From: Solirubrobacterales bacterium | Lineage (GTDB): Bacteria; Actinomycetota; Thermoleophilia; Solirubrobacterales; 70-9 | Reading direction: 5' to 3' | Length of the DNA stretch: 44,268 bases | Assembly: GCA_009691195.1 (NCBI GenBank) | Contig: SHVA01000020.1 | Span: 1 to 44,268, forward strand | Shown here: positions 24,132-31,996 of the stretch, in pieces | Layout: every line of letters begins with the position of its first letter | Position numbering within the stretch: position 1 is the stretch's first letter | Program-made: the position numbers and the translations under genes | Notes under the pieces: model-generated | What the model was told of the DNA's origin: nothing | Databases searched by the model: none | What the model saw: the letters and a program-made list of their open reading frames with translations, nothing else

Positions 24132-25595
24132 CTACCAGCGAGAGGTGACGACCTTCTTGCGGGTGTAGAAGTCGACCGCGTCGGTGCCGTTGGCATGCAG
24201 GTCACCGTCGATCGAGTCCTTCCAGCCCGAGAAGGGGAACCAGGCCACGGGCGCCGGGACGCCGATGTTGACGCCGATCATCCCGGCCTCGACGCCGTAA
24301 CGGTAGTCGCGGGCAGCCCGGCCCGAACTGGTGAAGATCGCGCCTGAGTTGCCGTAGCGCGAGCCGTTGACGAACTCGAGCGCCGCCTCCAGGTCGGGCT
24401 CCCGGACGAAGGCCAGCACGGGGCCGAAGATCTCCTCGCGGGCGATCTCCGCCTCAGGGTCCGCGGTCTCGACGATGGTGGGGCCGAGGAAGGTGCCGGG
24501 GTCGCCGCCCCCGAGCCGTCCATCGAGGGTCACCGTCGCGCCCTCGGCCTCCGACTGGGCGATGGCCGCCTCGGCACGTTCACGCGCCTCGGGGGCGACC
24601 ATCGGGCAGACGTCGGTGTCGGGCCCCGCTCCGGGGCCGGTGACCAGGTTGGAGGCGGCGGCGGCGAGCGCGTCGCGAACCTCGTCCTGGCGAGCCCGGT
24701 CGCCGACGGCGACCAGCACCGACCCGGCCAGGCAGCGCTGTCCGGCGGCGCCGAAGGCCGACCCCATGATCGCCGGCAACGCCTTCTCGAGCTCGGCGTC
24801 GGGCATCACAACAAGTGAGTTCTTGGCGCCGCCGAGAGCCTGCACCCGCTTGCCGGACTCGGCCGAGCGGGTGGCTATCAGGCGGGCGGTGGTCGCCTGG
24901 CCGACGAAGCTGATCGCGTCGATTCCCTCGTTCTCCAGGATCGCCTCGACCGCCTCGCGCCCGCCGTGGACGAGGCTCACGACCCCGTCCGGGATCGAGT
25001 CGATTCCGTCCACAACGTCGACGATCAGCTCGGAGGGCCTCGGGTCCCGCTCGGAGGGCTTGAGGATGAAGCTGTTGCCGCAGGCGATCGCGTAGGGGAG
25101 GAACCAGAGCGGGATCATGGCCGGGAAGTTGAAGGGGGTTATCGCAGCGACCACGCCGACGGGCTGGCGGAACATCTCGACGTCCAGGCCCCGGGCCACG
25201 CCCTCGAGGTTGTCGCCCTTGAGCAGGTGGGGGACCGCGGCTGCCGACTCGACCGACTCAATGCCGCGCCCGACCTCGCCGGCGGCGTCGGCGAGGGTCT
25301 TGCCCATGTCGGCGGTGACCATCGCCGCCAGCTCGTCCCGCCTGGACAGCAGGGCGTCGCGGAGGTCGAGCACCGCGCGGGCGCGGTCGGGGGGCGGTAC
25401 GGCCCTCCAACCGGGCTGTGCCTCCCGCGCCTTGCGCACGGCCTGGTCCACGTCCTGGCGTCCTGAGAGCGGCACGTAGGCCGCGAGCTCGCCGGTTGCT
25501 GGATCGCGGTCCTCGAGGGTCGAGTCCGCGGCGGCCTCCACCCAGGTCCCGCCGATGTAGTTGCGAAGCGTTTCGATCTCGGTCGTCGTGCTCAT
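24132..25595 (-). CDS. mmsA: Methylmalonate-semialdehyde dehydrogenase (CoA-acylating)
   Basis: This 487-residue aldehyde dehydrogenase would convert methylmalonate or malonate semialdehyde, NAD+ and CoA to propionyl- or acetyl-CoA, in valine, inositol and beta-alanine breakdown. It shows the catalytic Cys block GAAGQRCLAGS, the NAD site ITPFNFPAMIPLWFLPYA and the subfamily C-terminus PFSGWKDSIDGDLHANG / DAVDFYTRKKVVTSRW that is typical of MmsA. A second subfamily mark is LGGAKNSLVVMPDAEL. The ATG at 25595 follows AAGGAGGAAGG. It is a stand-alone gene, 42 bp downstream of the phosphoesterase gene. Confidence 0.92.
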   Translation of the reverse strand: MSTTTEIETLRNYIGGTWVEAAADSTLEDRDPATGELAAYVPLSGRQDVDQAVRKAREAQPGWRAVPPPDRARAVLDLRDALLSRRDELAAMVTADMGKTLADAAGEVGRGIESVESAAAVPHLLKGDNLEGVARGLDVEMFRQPVGVVAAITPFNFPAMIPLWFLPYAIACGNSFILKPSERDPRPSELIVDVVDGIDSIPDGVVSLVHGGREAVEAILENEGIDAISFVGQATTARLIATRSAESGKRVQALGGAKNSLVVMPDAELEKALPAIMGSAFGAAGQRCLAGSVLVAVGDRARQDEVRDALAAAASNLVTGPGAGPDTDVCPMVAPEARERAEAAIAQSEAEGATVTLDGRLGGGDPGTFLGPTIVETADPEAEIAREEIFGPVLAFVREPDLEAALEFVNGSRYGNSGAIFTSSGRAARDYRYGVEAGMIGVNIGVPAPVAWFPFSGWKDSIDGDLHANGTDAVDFYTRKKVVTSRW

Positions 25596-25637
25596 CTGGT
25601 GCCTTCCTCCTTGCGGTTAGCCAGCGTAGCGCCCGGC

Positions 25638-26274
25638 CTAGCCCTTCTCCTGCTTCTGAAGCTCCTCGATGGTCCTGCCGGTCAGGACCGATTCCGGCTG
25701 TGTGGAGGTGGGGCGGCGCCTCGCGTCGGCGCCCTCGCCCTTCTTCTTGACCAGAAGCCACTGCTGCTTGGGCTCGTCGGGCTTCGAGGTCCTGAAGAGG
25801 GCGTAGGCGCCCCGGACCTTCTCGCCCAGCAGGAAGAGCTTGAGGTCGCCCTTCTCCAGTCCCTGCTCGAAGCTGAGCGGCTCGTCCCTCCGCGTCTCGC
25901 TGATGTTCTCGAAGACGCCGCGGTCCCAGACGATCATCGCCCCGGCGCCGTATCCGCCCTTGGGATCAGGCCCTCGAACTCGAGGTAGGAGAGGGGATGG
26001 TCCTCGGTGCGGATCGCGAGCCGCTTGACGCGAGGGTCCAGGGACGGCCCCTTGGGGACCGCCCAGGACGCCAGCGCGCCGTCCACCTCCAGCCGGAGGT
26101 CGTAGTGAAGCGTGCTCGCGGCGTGCTTCTGGATCGCGAAACGCGGGTGGCGCCGCCTCGGATTCCGCTTTGCCCCATCGCCGCCCGCGCCGGCTGGCTC
26201 GGGGGTCAGGCCGAAGTCGCGCTTCCGCTCGTACTCGGCAAGTCGCTTCCCGCGCTTTTTCGCCGCTCGGCCAC
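25638..26274 (-). pseudogene. Stand-alone LigD-type 3'-phosphoesterase, frameshifted twice
   Basis: The reading frames together give a DNA-ligase-D-type 3'-phosphoesterase (PE domain), which trims 3' ends in non-homologous end joining. Visible are [35 protein letters not shown] with the HxxxxxHYDLR active-site pattern, [12 protein letters not shown], then [12 protein letters not shown] and LKLFLLGEKVRGAYAL. Two defects interrupt it. A one-base deletion near 25963 (CCC where CCCC would keep frame through [12 protein letters not shown]), and A5 instead of A6 near 26258, which separates the GTG start at 26274 from [10 protein letters not shown]. Both are in homopolymers, so sequencing error is quite possible and the gene may be intact in reality. 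No ligase or Ku gene is adjacent. Confidence 0.65.
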
Positions 26275-26996
26275 CTACGAAGCTCTACCGGGGTGCTGCC
26301 CGGTGTCGATCACGTCGAGCGCGGGGGATTGGTGGATCTCGAGCAGCTTCAGGGTGATCAGCACAGTCATCAGTCCCTGAATCGGCTCGAACAGGATGTC
26401 GCCTACGACGCCGGCGGCGAAATGGGACAGGAACTCGTGGGTCAGCAGTCCCGGCAGTGGCTGACCACTTCCGTCCCCAGCACGACCAACACAAGGAGCC
26501 CGCAAACGCGAAGGAAGTTCCCGCGGACTATCTGGGCGCTGCGGCGGATCGAGTCGAGCACCCCGAGTCGCTCTACCTCGATCAGGACCGGCGCGAGCAG
26601 GGTCAGCGTGAGGAAGATGATGCCGGGGACGATCAGGAGCAGGAAGCCCACCCCCGCGCCGAACGCGATCAGGAGGTCCCCCGCGATCAGTCGCCGCACG
26701 GGGGTCGCGCGGATGAATCCCCGAGGGCCCGGCACGCCGACCCCCGCGCGCCAATCCAAGACGGCGATGGTGATCACGCCCGCGTAGAGCGCCTCGCCCA
26801 GGAGCCCGATGACGAACGCCGCGCCAAGCTCGGCAAGCTTGACCGCGGCCTCGCCGTGGGCCGGGGCGTCGATGTTCACCTCGCCGAGGCTCGAGGCGAC
26901 CAGCGTCTGCGGCAGCAGCACGATCACCGCCAACCCGATCAGCAGCTTCCAATGGTGTGCGTAGGCGTCGGGGATCTCCCGCAACGTCCCCAGCAC
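26275..26996 (-). pseudogene. Multi-helix membrane protein with one frameshift
   Basis: The N-terminal frame encodes about 180 residues with several TM helices (LLIGLAVIVLLPQTLVASSL, LLIAFGAGVGFLLLIVPGI) and a domain like the membrane part of glycerophosphodiester phosphodiesterases (LDSIRRSAQIVRGNFLRV). It runs into a stop after GTEVVSHCRDC. The adjacent frame continues naturally as PLPGLLTHEFLSHFAAGVVG and GLMTVLITLKLLEIHQSP. One missing base near 26455 would join them. The start is a GTG at 26996 without a clear ribosome site. The TAG at 26275 directly abuts the phosphoesterase GTG, so the two are one operon. It could be a real lesion or a read error. Confidence 0.6.
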
Positions 26997-27070
26997 CGGG
27001 AGTCAAGCCGGCTTCATCGCGCGATCGTATGCGAGGGGGCCGGCCGTGTCCACACTCCCGGAGGTCGTCG

Positions 27071-27289
27071 TCAGGCGGCGCGGCGCTGCGGCTCGGCGAC
27101 GCCGCTGCGGACGCCGACCCTGAGCGGGATCACGCGGCCCGGCTGCTCGGTGCGCTCCGAGACAGAGAGCAGCACGAAGCCGTGCCCGCACTCGCAAGCC
27201 AGGCCGTCGAGCTCCTCCAGCGAGGAGACCGACACCTCCCGCTGCTCCCAGCAGTCAGGGTCCGAGCAGACGATGTGGGCGACGAACAT
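27071..27289 (-). CDS. 72-residue Cys-rich small protein
   Basis: The protein has an N-terminal pair of cysteines (HIVCSDPDCWEQREV) and a second pair (LACECGHGFVLLS), which together look like a zinc-ribbon knuckle. The C-terminal 25 residues are basic and probably unstructured. The start is an ATG at 27289. It is divergent from the NUDIX gene 53 bp away. No known family is recognised with confidence; small zinc-ribbon proteins of this sort are common in actinobacteria. Confidence 0.6.
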   Translation of the reverse strand: MFVAHIVCSDPDCWEQREVSVSSLEELDGLACECGHGFVLLSVSERTEQPGRVIPLRVGVRSGVAEPQRRAA

Positions 27290-27327
27290 GGGCGCCGCAT
27301 GGTGCCGACGGGTCCGGACGTAAGCCG

Positions 27328-27333
27328 TACTCT
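27328..27333 (+). promoter_or_regulatory. Putative -10 element for leaderless NUDIX gene
   Basis: TACTCT ends 9 nt before the NUDIX ATG at 27343, and no Shine-Dalgarno sequence is found between them. This fits a leaderless transcript. Confidence 0.4.
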
Positions 27334-27342
27334 CACGGGGCG

Positions 27343-27807
27343 ATGAGAACCGATTCCAACGACGCCGAGCCCGAGATCGTCGCCGCAGGAGGCGTCGTGA
27401 TCAGGCGCGGGGACGACGGGCGTACGACGCTTGCCGTCATCCACAGGCCCAAGTACATGGACTGGTCGCTGCCGAAGGGCAAGCTGGAGAAGGGGGAGGG
27501 GTGGCAGGAGGCGGCGCTGCGCGAGGTCAAGGAGGAGACGGGCTTCGATGCCGAGGCCGGTCACGAGCTCTCCCCGGTGAGCTATCGCGACCGCAAGGGG
27601 CGCTCGAAGCTGGTCCGCTATTGGCTGATGTCGCCGCTCGAGGGCAAGTTCAAGCCGGGGCCCGAGGTGGACGAGCTGCGCTGGGTCGATGCCGGCGAGG
27701 CCGAGGAGCTGCTCAGCTACGACCACGACCGCGAGCTGGTGCGCGAGGCGCTCGGCGGCGGCTGGCGGCGGTGGATGAAGCGCGTCTTCGGCGGCCAAGA
27801 CCCCTGA
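27343..27807 (+). CDS. NUDIX hydrolase
   Basis: This 154-residue pyrophosphohydrolase carries a complete NUDIX box, GKLEKGEGWQEAALREV followed by KEETGF, in the pattern Gx5Ex7REUxEExGU. The N-terminal strand AAGGVVIRRG and the TTLAVIHRPKYMDWSLPKGK segment resemble the MutT/Ap4A-type branch. It would hydrolyse a nucleoside diphosphate linked to another moiety, as housecleaning or signalling turnover. No Shine-Dalgarno site precedes the ATG; a leaderless start is likely. A short inverted repeat (CCCCTGAAGGGG) covers its stop codon. Confidence 0.9.
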   Translation: MRTDSNDAEPEIVAAGGVVIRRGDDGRTTLAVIHRPKYMDWSLPKGKLEKGEGWQEAALREVKEETGFDAEAGHELSPVSYRDRKGRSKLVRYWLMSPLEGKFKPGPEVDELRWVDAGEAEELLSYDHDRELVREALGGGWRRWMKRVFGGQDP

Positions 27808-27846
27808 AGGGGAATCACAGCGTTCTGAGTTGAGGCCCCTCGTAGC

Positions 27847-27865
27847 ATTGGTGGTGCCCACCAAT
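27847..27865. promoter_or_regulatory. 8-bp inverted repeat upstream of msrA
   Basis: ATTGGTGG and CCACCAAT are exact inverted copies with a 3-nt spacer, 18 bp before the msrA start. A TAGCAT hexamer (27843-27848) overlaps its left arm. It could be an operator at the msrA promoter or a hairpin in the leader; the sequence alone does not tell. Confidence 0.4.
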
Positions 27866-27883
27866 CCCCCGAGGAGGACACGA

Positions 27884-28360
27884 ATGGCTGAGATCTACGA
27901 ACACGCGACCTTCGGCGCAGGCTGCTTCTGGCAGGTCGAGGTCGAGTTCCGCAACGTTGACGGCGTCAAAGATTCGATCGCCGGCTACTCGGGCGGAGAT
28001 ACCGAGCGGCCAAGCTATGAGCAGGTCTGTACCGGCCGAAGCGGTCACGCCGAGGTCGTCCAGGTCAGCTTCGATCCCGACGAGGTCTCGTACGAGGAGC
28101 TGCTCGAGGTCTTCTGGGGCCTTCACGACCCGACCCGGCTGAACCGCCAGGGCCCCGACGTCGGCAGCCAATACCGCTCGGCGATCTACTTCCACACCCC
28201 TGGCCAGGAGGCGACGGCGATCGCCTCGCGTGAGAAGGCCCAGGCGCAGTTCGGCAAGCCGATCGTGACCGAGATCACTCCGGCCGGCCCGTTCTGGCCC
28301 GCCGAGGACTACCACCAGCGCTACCTCGAGAAGCGCGGCCTCGCGACCTGCAAGGTCTAG
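27884..28360 (+). CDS. msrA: Peptide-methionine (S)-S-oxide reductase
   Basis: This enzyme repairs oxidised methionine residues. Its catalytic cysteine is at residue 14 in GAGCFWQVE, with Q where many members have G. Other family marks are GYSGGDTERPSYEQVCTG, the HAEVVQVSFDP strand, FWGLHDPTRLNRQG, DVGSQYRSAIYF and EDYHQRYLEK. The C-terminal TCKV offers a recycling cysteine. The ATG at 27884 has GAGGAGG 6 nt upstream, so the open frame further 5' is not coding. It lies 76 bp after the NUDIX gene in the same direction. Confidence 0.94.
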   Translation: MAEIYEHATFGAGCFWQVEVEFRNVDGVKDSIAGYSGGDTERPSYEQVCTGRSGHAEVVQVSFDPDEVSYEELLEVFWGLHDPTRLNRQGPDVGSQYRSAIYFHTPGQEATAIASREKAQAQFGKPIVTEITPAGPFWPAEDYHQRYLEKRGLATCKV

Positions 28361-28382
28361 GCGCCACCCCGTAATTCGGTAG

Positions 28383-28388
28383 TAGGCT
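28383..28388 (+). promoter_or_regulatory. Putative -10 element before SHOCT gene
   Basis: TAGGCT ends 10 nt before the ATG at 28399; no Shine-Dalgarno sequence is present. This is a candidate leaderless promoter. Confidence 0.3.
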
Positions 28389-28398
28389 TGCGCGCTAG

Positions 28399-29052
28399 AT
28401 GGGGTACTTGATCAAGGCGATTCTCGGGGCCGCGCTGTTCGTCGGCGGGATCGTGTTGTTCAACGTCAAGTTGCTGGACGTGCTCGATATCGGGACGTGC
28501 GCTTCGGGGAACACGGCGTACCAGATCACGCGGCCCTGTCCCGAGGGGACGGGGTCCACGATCATGCTGATGATGGCCGGGATCTTCGGCGGCCTGATCG
28601 GCGCGGGGATCTTCGCGTTCCGCGGCCAGCCGCCGTGGCAGCCACGGCACAAGAACCTGATGGGCTTCGGCACCTTCGCCTGGGGGCTGTTCTTCACGGC
28701 GACCGGCGCCAGCACTCTGATCGCCTCGCTCACCGACGACAGCCTCACGGCCGGCAGCGACCTGGGCGGCAAGATCGTCGGCATCATGTTCCTGGTGATG
28801 GGGGTGCCCGCGCTGCTGATCTCCCTCTGGGGCCTGGGGAGGAAGCTGCTCAGCGGCCGGGACGAGCGTCCGGCCGCCGGGGCGATCGGGGGCATGGCTG
28901 CCGCTCCGCCGAGCCCTCAGCGGGCCAGCCGCTCCTCGGGAGGCGGCGATTCGGTCGCCAAGCTCGAGCGCCTTCAGAAGCTGCGTGAGTCGGGCGCTCT
29001 CACGGAGAGCGAGTTCGCGAGCCAGAAGGCGAAGATCCTCTCGGAGATGTGA
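28399..29052 (+). CDS. Membrane protein with C-terminal SHOCT domain
   Basis: The 217-residue protein has TM helices near residues 4-22, 50-70, 88-110 and 120-142, with a Cys-containing loop (IGTCASGNTAYQITRPC) between the first two that may form an extracytoplasmic disulfide. A Gly/Ser/Ala linker leads to a SHOCT tail (LERLQKLRESGALTESEF). This repeats the plan of the larger SHOCT membrane protein at 14 kb. The ATG at 28399 lacks a ribosome site. The last 53 bp overlap the end of the convergent GT-C-like gene. Function is unknown. Confidence 0.75.
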   Translation: MGYLIKAILGAALFVGGIVLFNVKLLDVLDIGTCASGNTAYQITRPCPEGTGSTIMLMMAGIFGGLIGAGIFAFRGQPPWQPRHKNLMGFGTFAWGLFFTATGASTLIASLTDDSLTAGSDLGGKIVGIMFLVMGVPALLISLWGLGRKLLSGRDERPAAGAIGGMAAAPPSPQRASRSSGGGDSVAKLERLQKLRESGALTESEFASQKAKILSEM

Positions 29053-30498
29053 GGCAGTCGCTGCGGAAGGCCCAGTAGCCGCGCTCGATGCTCGGCGCCC
29101 GGCCGGGAGGGGCAGGCAGGGAATGGCGGAAGTTCGAGGAGTCCGGCCCGCGCGGGACCCGGCGGAGCTCGACCTCGGTCAGGTCTCGGTTCAGGGGGAG
29201 GGCCACGATCGCCCGCCCCATGATCGAGGCCTCGCGCCCGACGCCGCCCACCTGGACCCGCTGGCAGCCTGAGATCGCGTCGCGGGCCGCCGGCTCGTCA
29301 GCCAGCGAGCCGACATCGAGCTGCTGCTGCTGGAGCTTGGTCGATGTCTTCGCCTGCTTGTAGAGAACCTTGAACTGGCGCGGCTGCTCGGCGACCACCC
29401 CGACGAGGAGCACCGCGGCGACGCCCAGCAGCCAGCGGCGAGGCAGGCGGGCGACGGCACAGACGACCAGCGCGACGGAGATTGCCGCCAGTGCCAGCGA
29501 ATATCGCGCCTCCAGCTGCGCCCCGACCACCCGCTCCAGCTGCAGCGTCGTCAGCAGGACCAACGCCGCCCCCGCGGCCAGCCTCTGGCCCGCCAGCGTC
29601 TCGGGCGGCTCTCTTCGCCTCGGCCACAGCGCCCAGATCAGCGCCGCGATCCCTGCGAGCGCCAGCGGCGGACCGACGAGGGCGAGGACGTGGAAGAAGC
29701 CGTGGTCGAGGAAGCCGTGGTCGTCCAGGGGCCCCGGGTGCGGACCCTTTGCGATCACCGGCTTGTTGACGGCGTAGCCGCTTTGCTCGGAGTGGATCAC
29801 GCTCGGCTCGCTCGCCTCGCGCGCCGTCTCGAGCGCATCCCCGGTCACCGCCAGGTCGAACGCACTCCACAGGAGCGGACCCGAGATGACGAGCGCGATC
29901 ACGCCCGCCGGCGCACGCCCCCGGGTTCCACGCAAAAGCAGCCAGGCGCCGTAGGCGGCGGCCAGGGCCCAGGCCTCGGGCCGGGCAGTCCGGCGGCGGC
30001 AAGCAGCGAGAGCGGAAGCCAGGGCCTGCGGGCGGGACGCTCGGCGACAAGGGCGACGGCGAGTACGACCAGCAGCGCGAATGGGACATCGATCATGGAG
30101 CGAAGGCCGAAGAACTCGATCGGGGGGCGGGTGAGGAGGAAGAGCGCGGCGACCGCGCCCGCGCCTGCGGCGACCGTCGCGGTGCCGCCGAGGAGCGCGC
30201 GGGTCAGCCTAAAGACCGCGCAGCCAAGCCCGATGAACAGGAGCCCCGCCAGCGCGCGCAGCAGCAGGTAGGCGGCATCGGGACCAGGAACCGAAAGCAA
30301 CGTGGCCACCCCTATCGAGAGCGGGTGATGAAGTGGCAGCGCCGGTCCCTGCAGCTGGGGCGTGCTCCCGTGCGCGATCACCGAGCCCCACGCCAGCGAT
30401 GTGAGCGGGTCGATCGCCGGTCCCACCAGCAGCACCCCGGCCACCGGGCTCGCGACTGCGGCGATCGCCCCACCGGCGAGCTTCGCGTTGAAGCGCAC
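29000..30498 (-). pseudogene. GT-C-like polytopic membrane glycosyltransferase, frameshifted
   Basis: The two frames together give a protein of about 500 residues with many TM helices, like membrane-bound glycosyltransferases that use polyprenyl-phosphate sugars. The first frame starts at a GTG at 30498 overlapping the stop of the flavoprotein gene (TAGTG) and runs through VASPVAGVLLVGPAIDPLTS and PPIEFFGLRSMIDVPFALLV. The second takes over at RPEAWALAAAYGAWLLLRG, a typical motif of such enzymes, and continues through LVGPPLALAGIAALIWALW to a soluble tail. A missing base beside CCC near 29988 explains the switch. The tail beyond AIVALPLNRDL overlaps the SHOCT gene. Sequencing error and true decay are both possible. 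Confidence 0.6.
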
Positions 30499-31961
30499 TA
30501 TGCGAAGAGGTCGATGCCCTTGATCTCCGCGCCGGTCTCTGCTCGACGCTCGAGGTACTCGCCGCGCGTGTTGACCGACCAGATGTCGTATGACTCGCCG
30601 TCGGTGAGGTTCAGGGCGGCGAGGATGGCCGACCACATCGAGTGGTCCTGGTTGTTGTAGCGGTGAAGGCCGTTGCGGCCGCAGGTGACGAGGTTGGAGA
30701 AGCTCTCGAGGTAGCCGCGGATCTCGGCGACGGCCTCGCGGTAGATCCCGTCGTAGATCGGGTAGGCCTTGGGAACGCGCACCTTGACGCCGTCGGTCAC
30801 CTTGGCGGGGTCGAGCAGCCCGATCCGCACCATCTCCTCCTTTGCGAACGCGACGGCGGCCTCGTCGCTCATCAGCCAGATCTCGTCGTCCGAGGAGCAG
30901 AAGTACTCGACGCCGAGGCAGGTCGTTCCCGGCCTGACCATGGCGGGGCTCCAGGCGCCGAAGTTCTGGACGCGGCCGGCGGTCGTGCCCGGGTCGTGGA
31001 GGTAGATCCAGTTGTCGTGGAAGGGCACCTCCTCGTCGGTCATCAGGGCGACCAGGCAGAAGTTCCGGTAGCGGAGGCTCCGGGCGGCCTCAAGCACGGG
31101 GAGCGGGGCGGGGGGGTCCATGGCCTCGATCAGGTCGGTCAGTGCCAGGGTCGAGATCAGGCCGTCCACGTCGTGGTCGGTGAGCCGGCCTTCCGTGTCG
31201 ATCGTGATGCCCGTCACGGCCGCGTTCTCGTGCTTGACGCTGACGCAGCTGCGGTTGAGCTGAACGGGGATGCCCCGGCTCTCGACCTTGTCGCGGAAGG
31301 CCTCCCACATCTGCCCCGGCCCGAGCCGCGGATAGAGGAACTCCTCGATCACGGTGGTCTGCTGGCCGCGGTCGATGGCGAGGATCCCGAGCAGGGCCTT
31401 CCAGAGGCTGAAGTCCTGGATCCGCTGGGCCGCCCACTCCGCGCGGATCTCCGAGCCGGGGATCCCCCAAACCTTGTGGGTGTAGGAGCGGAAGAAGGCG
31501 TCGTAGATCCGCATCCCGAACTCGCGTATGACCCAGTCCTGAAAGCTCTGCGCCCCGGTGTGGCGGAGGCGGTGGCGCCAGTACAGGTAGGAGAGCGCGC
31601 ACCGCGCCGACTCGATCACGCCGAGGCCCTTGAAGACGTCGTTGGCTCGCAGCGGGTAGTTGAAGAAGCGCCCCCGGAAGTAGATCCGCGTCAGCCGGGA
31701 GCGCAGCAGCAGCTCATCGCCCAGCATCTCCTCCCAGAGCCGCTGGACCTGGGCGATCCTCGTGTAGAAGCGATGCCCCCCCAGGTCGAAGCGGAAGCCG
31801 TTGAACTCGACCGTCTTCGCGATGCCGCCGACGGCCCCCTCGGCCTCGATCACGGTGCCCGATCGCCCTCGCAGGGCGAGCACGTGGGCTGCCGTGAGGC
31901 CGGCGGGGCCGCCGCCGACCACGGCGGTCCCCAAATGCTGGTCTAGGTCCCCTGCTGTCAA
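30498..31961 (-). CDS. UDP-galactopyranose-mutase/protoporphyrinogen-oxidase-like flavoprotein
   Basis: The 487-residue protein has an FAD motif VVGGGPAGLTAAHVLALRG followed by the EAEGAVGGIAKTVEFNGFRF segment and GGHRFYTR, typical of the UGM-like and amine-oxidase-like family found in polysaccharide loci. The C-terminal block CGRNGLHRYNNQDHSMWSA closes the FAD site. The TTG at 31961 is the only start that keeps the N-terminal strand. Its stop is coupled to the downstream GT-C gene, and a GT2 gene is divergent. A role in envelope sugar modification is likely, but the substrate is unknown. Confidence 0.82.
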   Translation of the reverse strand: MTAGDLDQHLGTAVVGGGPAGLTAAHVLALRGRSGTVIEAEGAVGGIAKTVEFNGFRFDLGGHRFYTRIAQVQRLWEEMLGDELLLRSRLTRIYFRGRFFNYPLRANDVFKGLGVIESARCALSYLYWRHRLRHTGAQSFQDWVIREFGMRIYDAFFRSYTHKVWGIPGSEIRAEWAAQRIQDFSLWKALLGILAIDRGQQTTVIEEFLYPRLGPGQMWEAFRDKVESRGIPVQLNRSCVSVKHENAAVTGITIDTEGRLTDHDVDGLISTLALTDLIEAMDPPAPLPVLEAARSLRYRNFCLVALMTDEEVPFHDNWIYLHDPGTTAGRVQNFGAWSPAMVRPGTTCLGVEYFCSSDDEIWLMSDEAAVAFAKEEMVRIGLLDPAKVTDGVKVRVPKAYPIYDGIYREAVAEIRGYLESFSNLVTCGRNGLHRYNNQDHSMWSAILAALNLTDGESYDIWSVNTRGEYLERRAETGAEIKGIDLFA

Positions 31962-31971
31962 AGCTGGGGCC

Positions 31972-31989
31972 AGCGTAACGGCCTACGAT
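31972..31989. promoter_or_regulatory. Overlapping divergent -10 elements
   Basis: On the minus strand TACGCT (31977-31972) lies 10 nt before the flavoprotein TTG. On the plus strand TACGAT (31984-31989) lies 7 nt before the GT2 GTG at 31997. Neither gene has a Shine-Dalgarno site, so both would be leaderless and their promoters interlock. Confidence 0.4.
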
Positions 31990-31996
31990 CGCGGCC

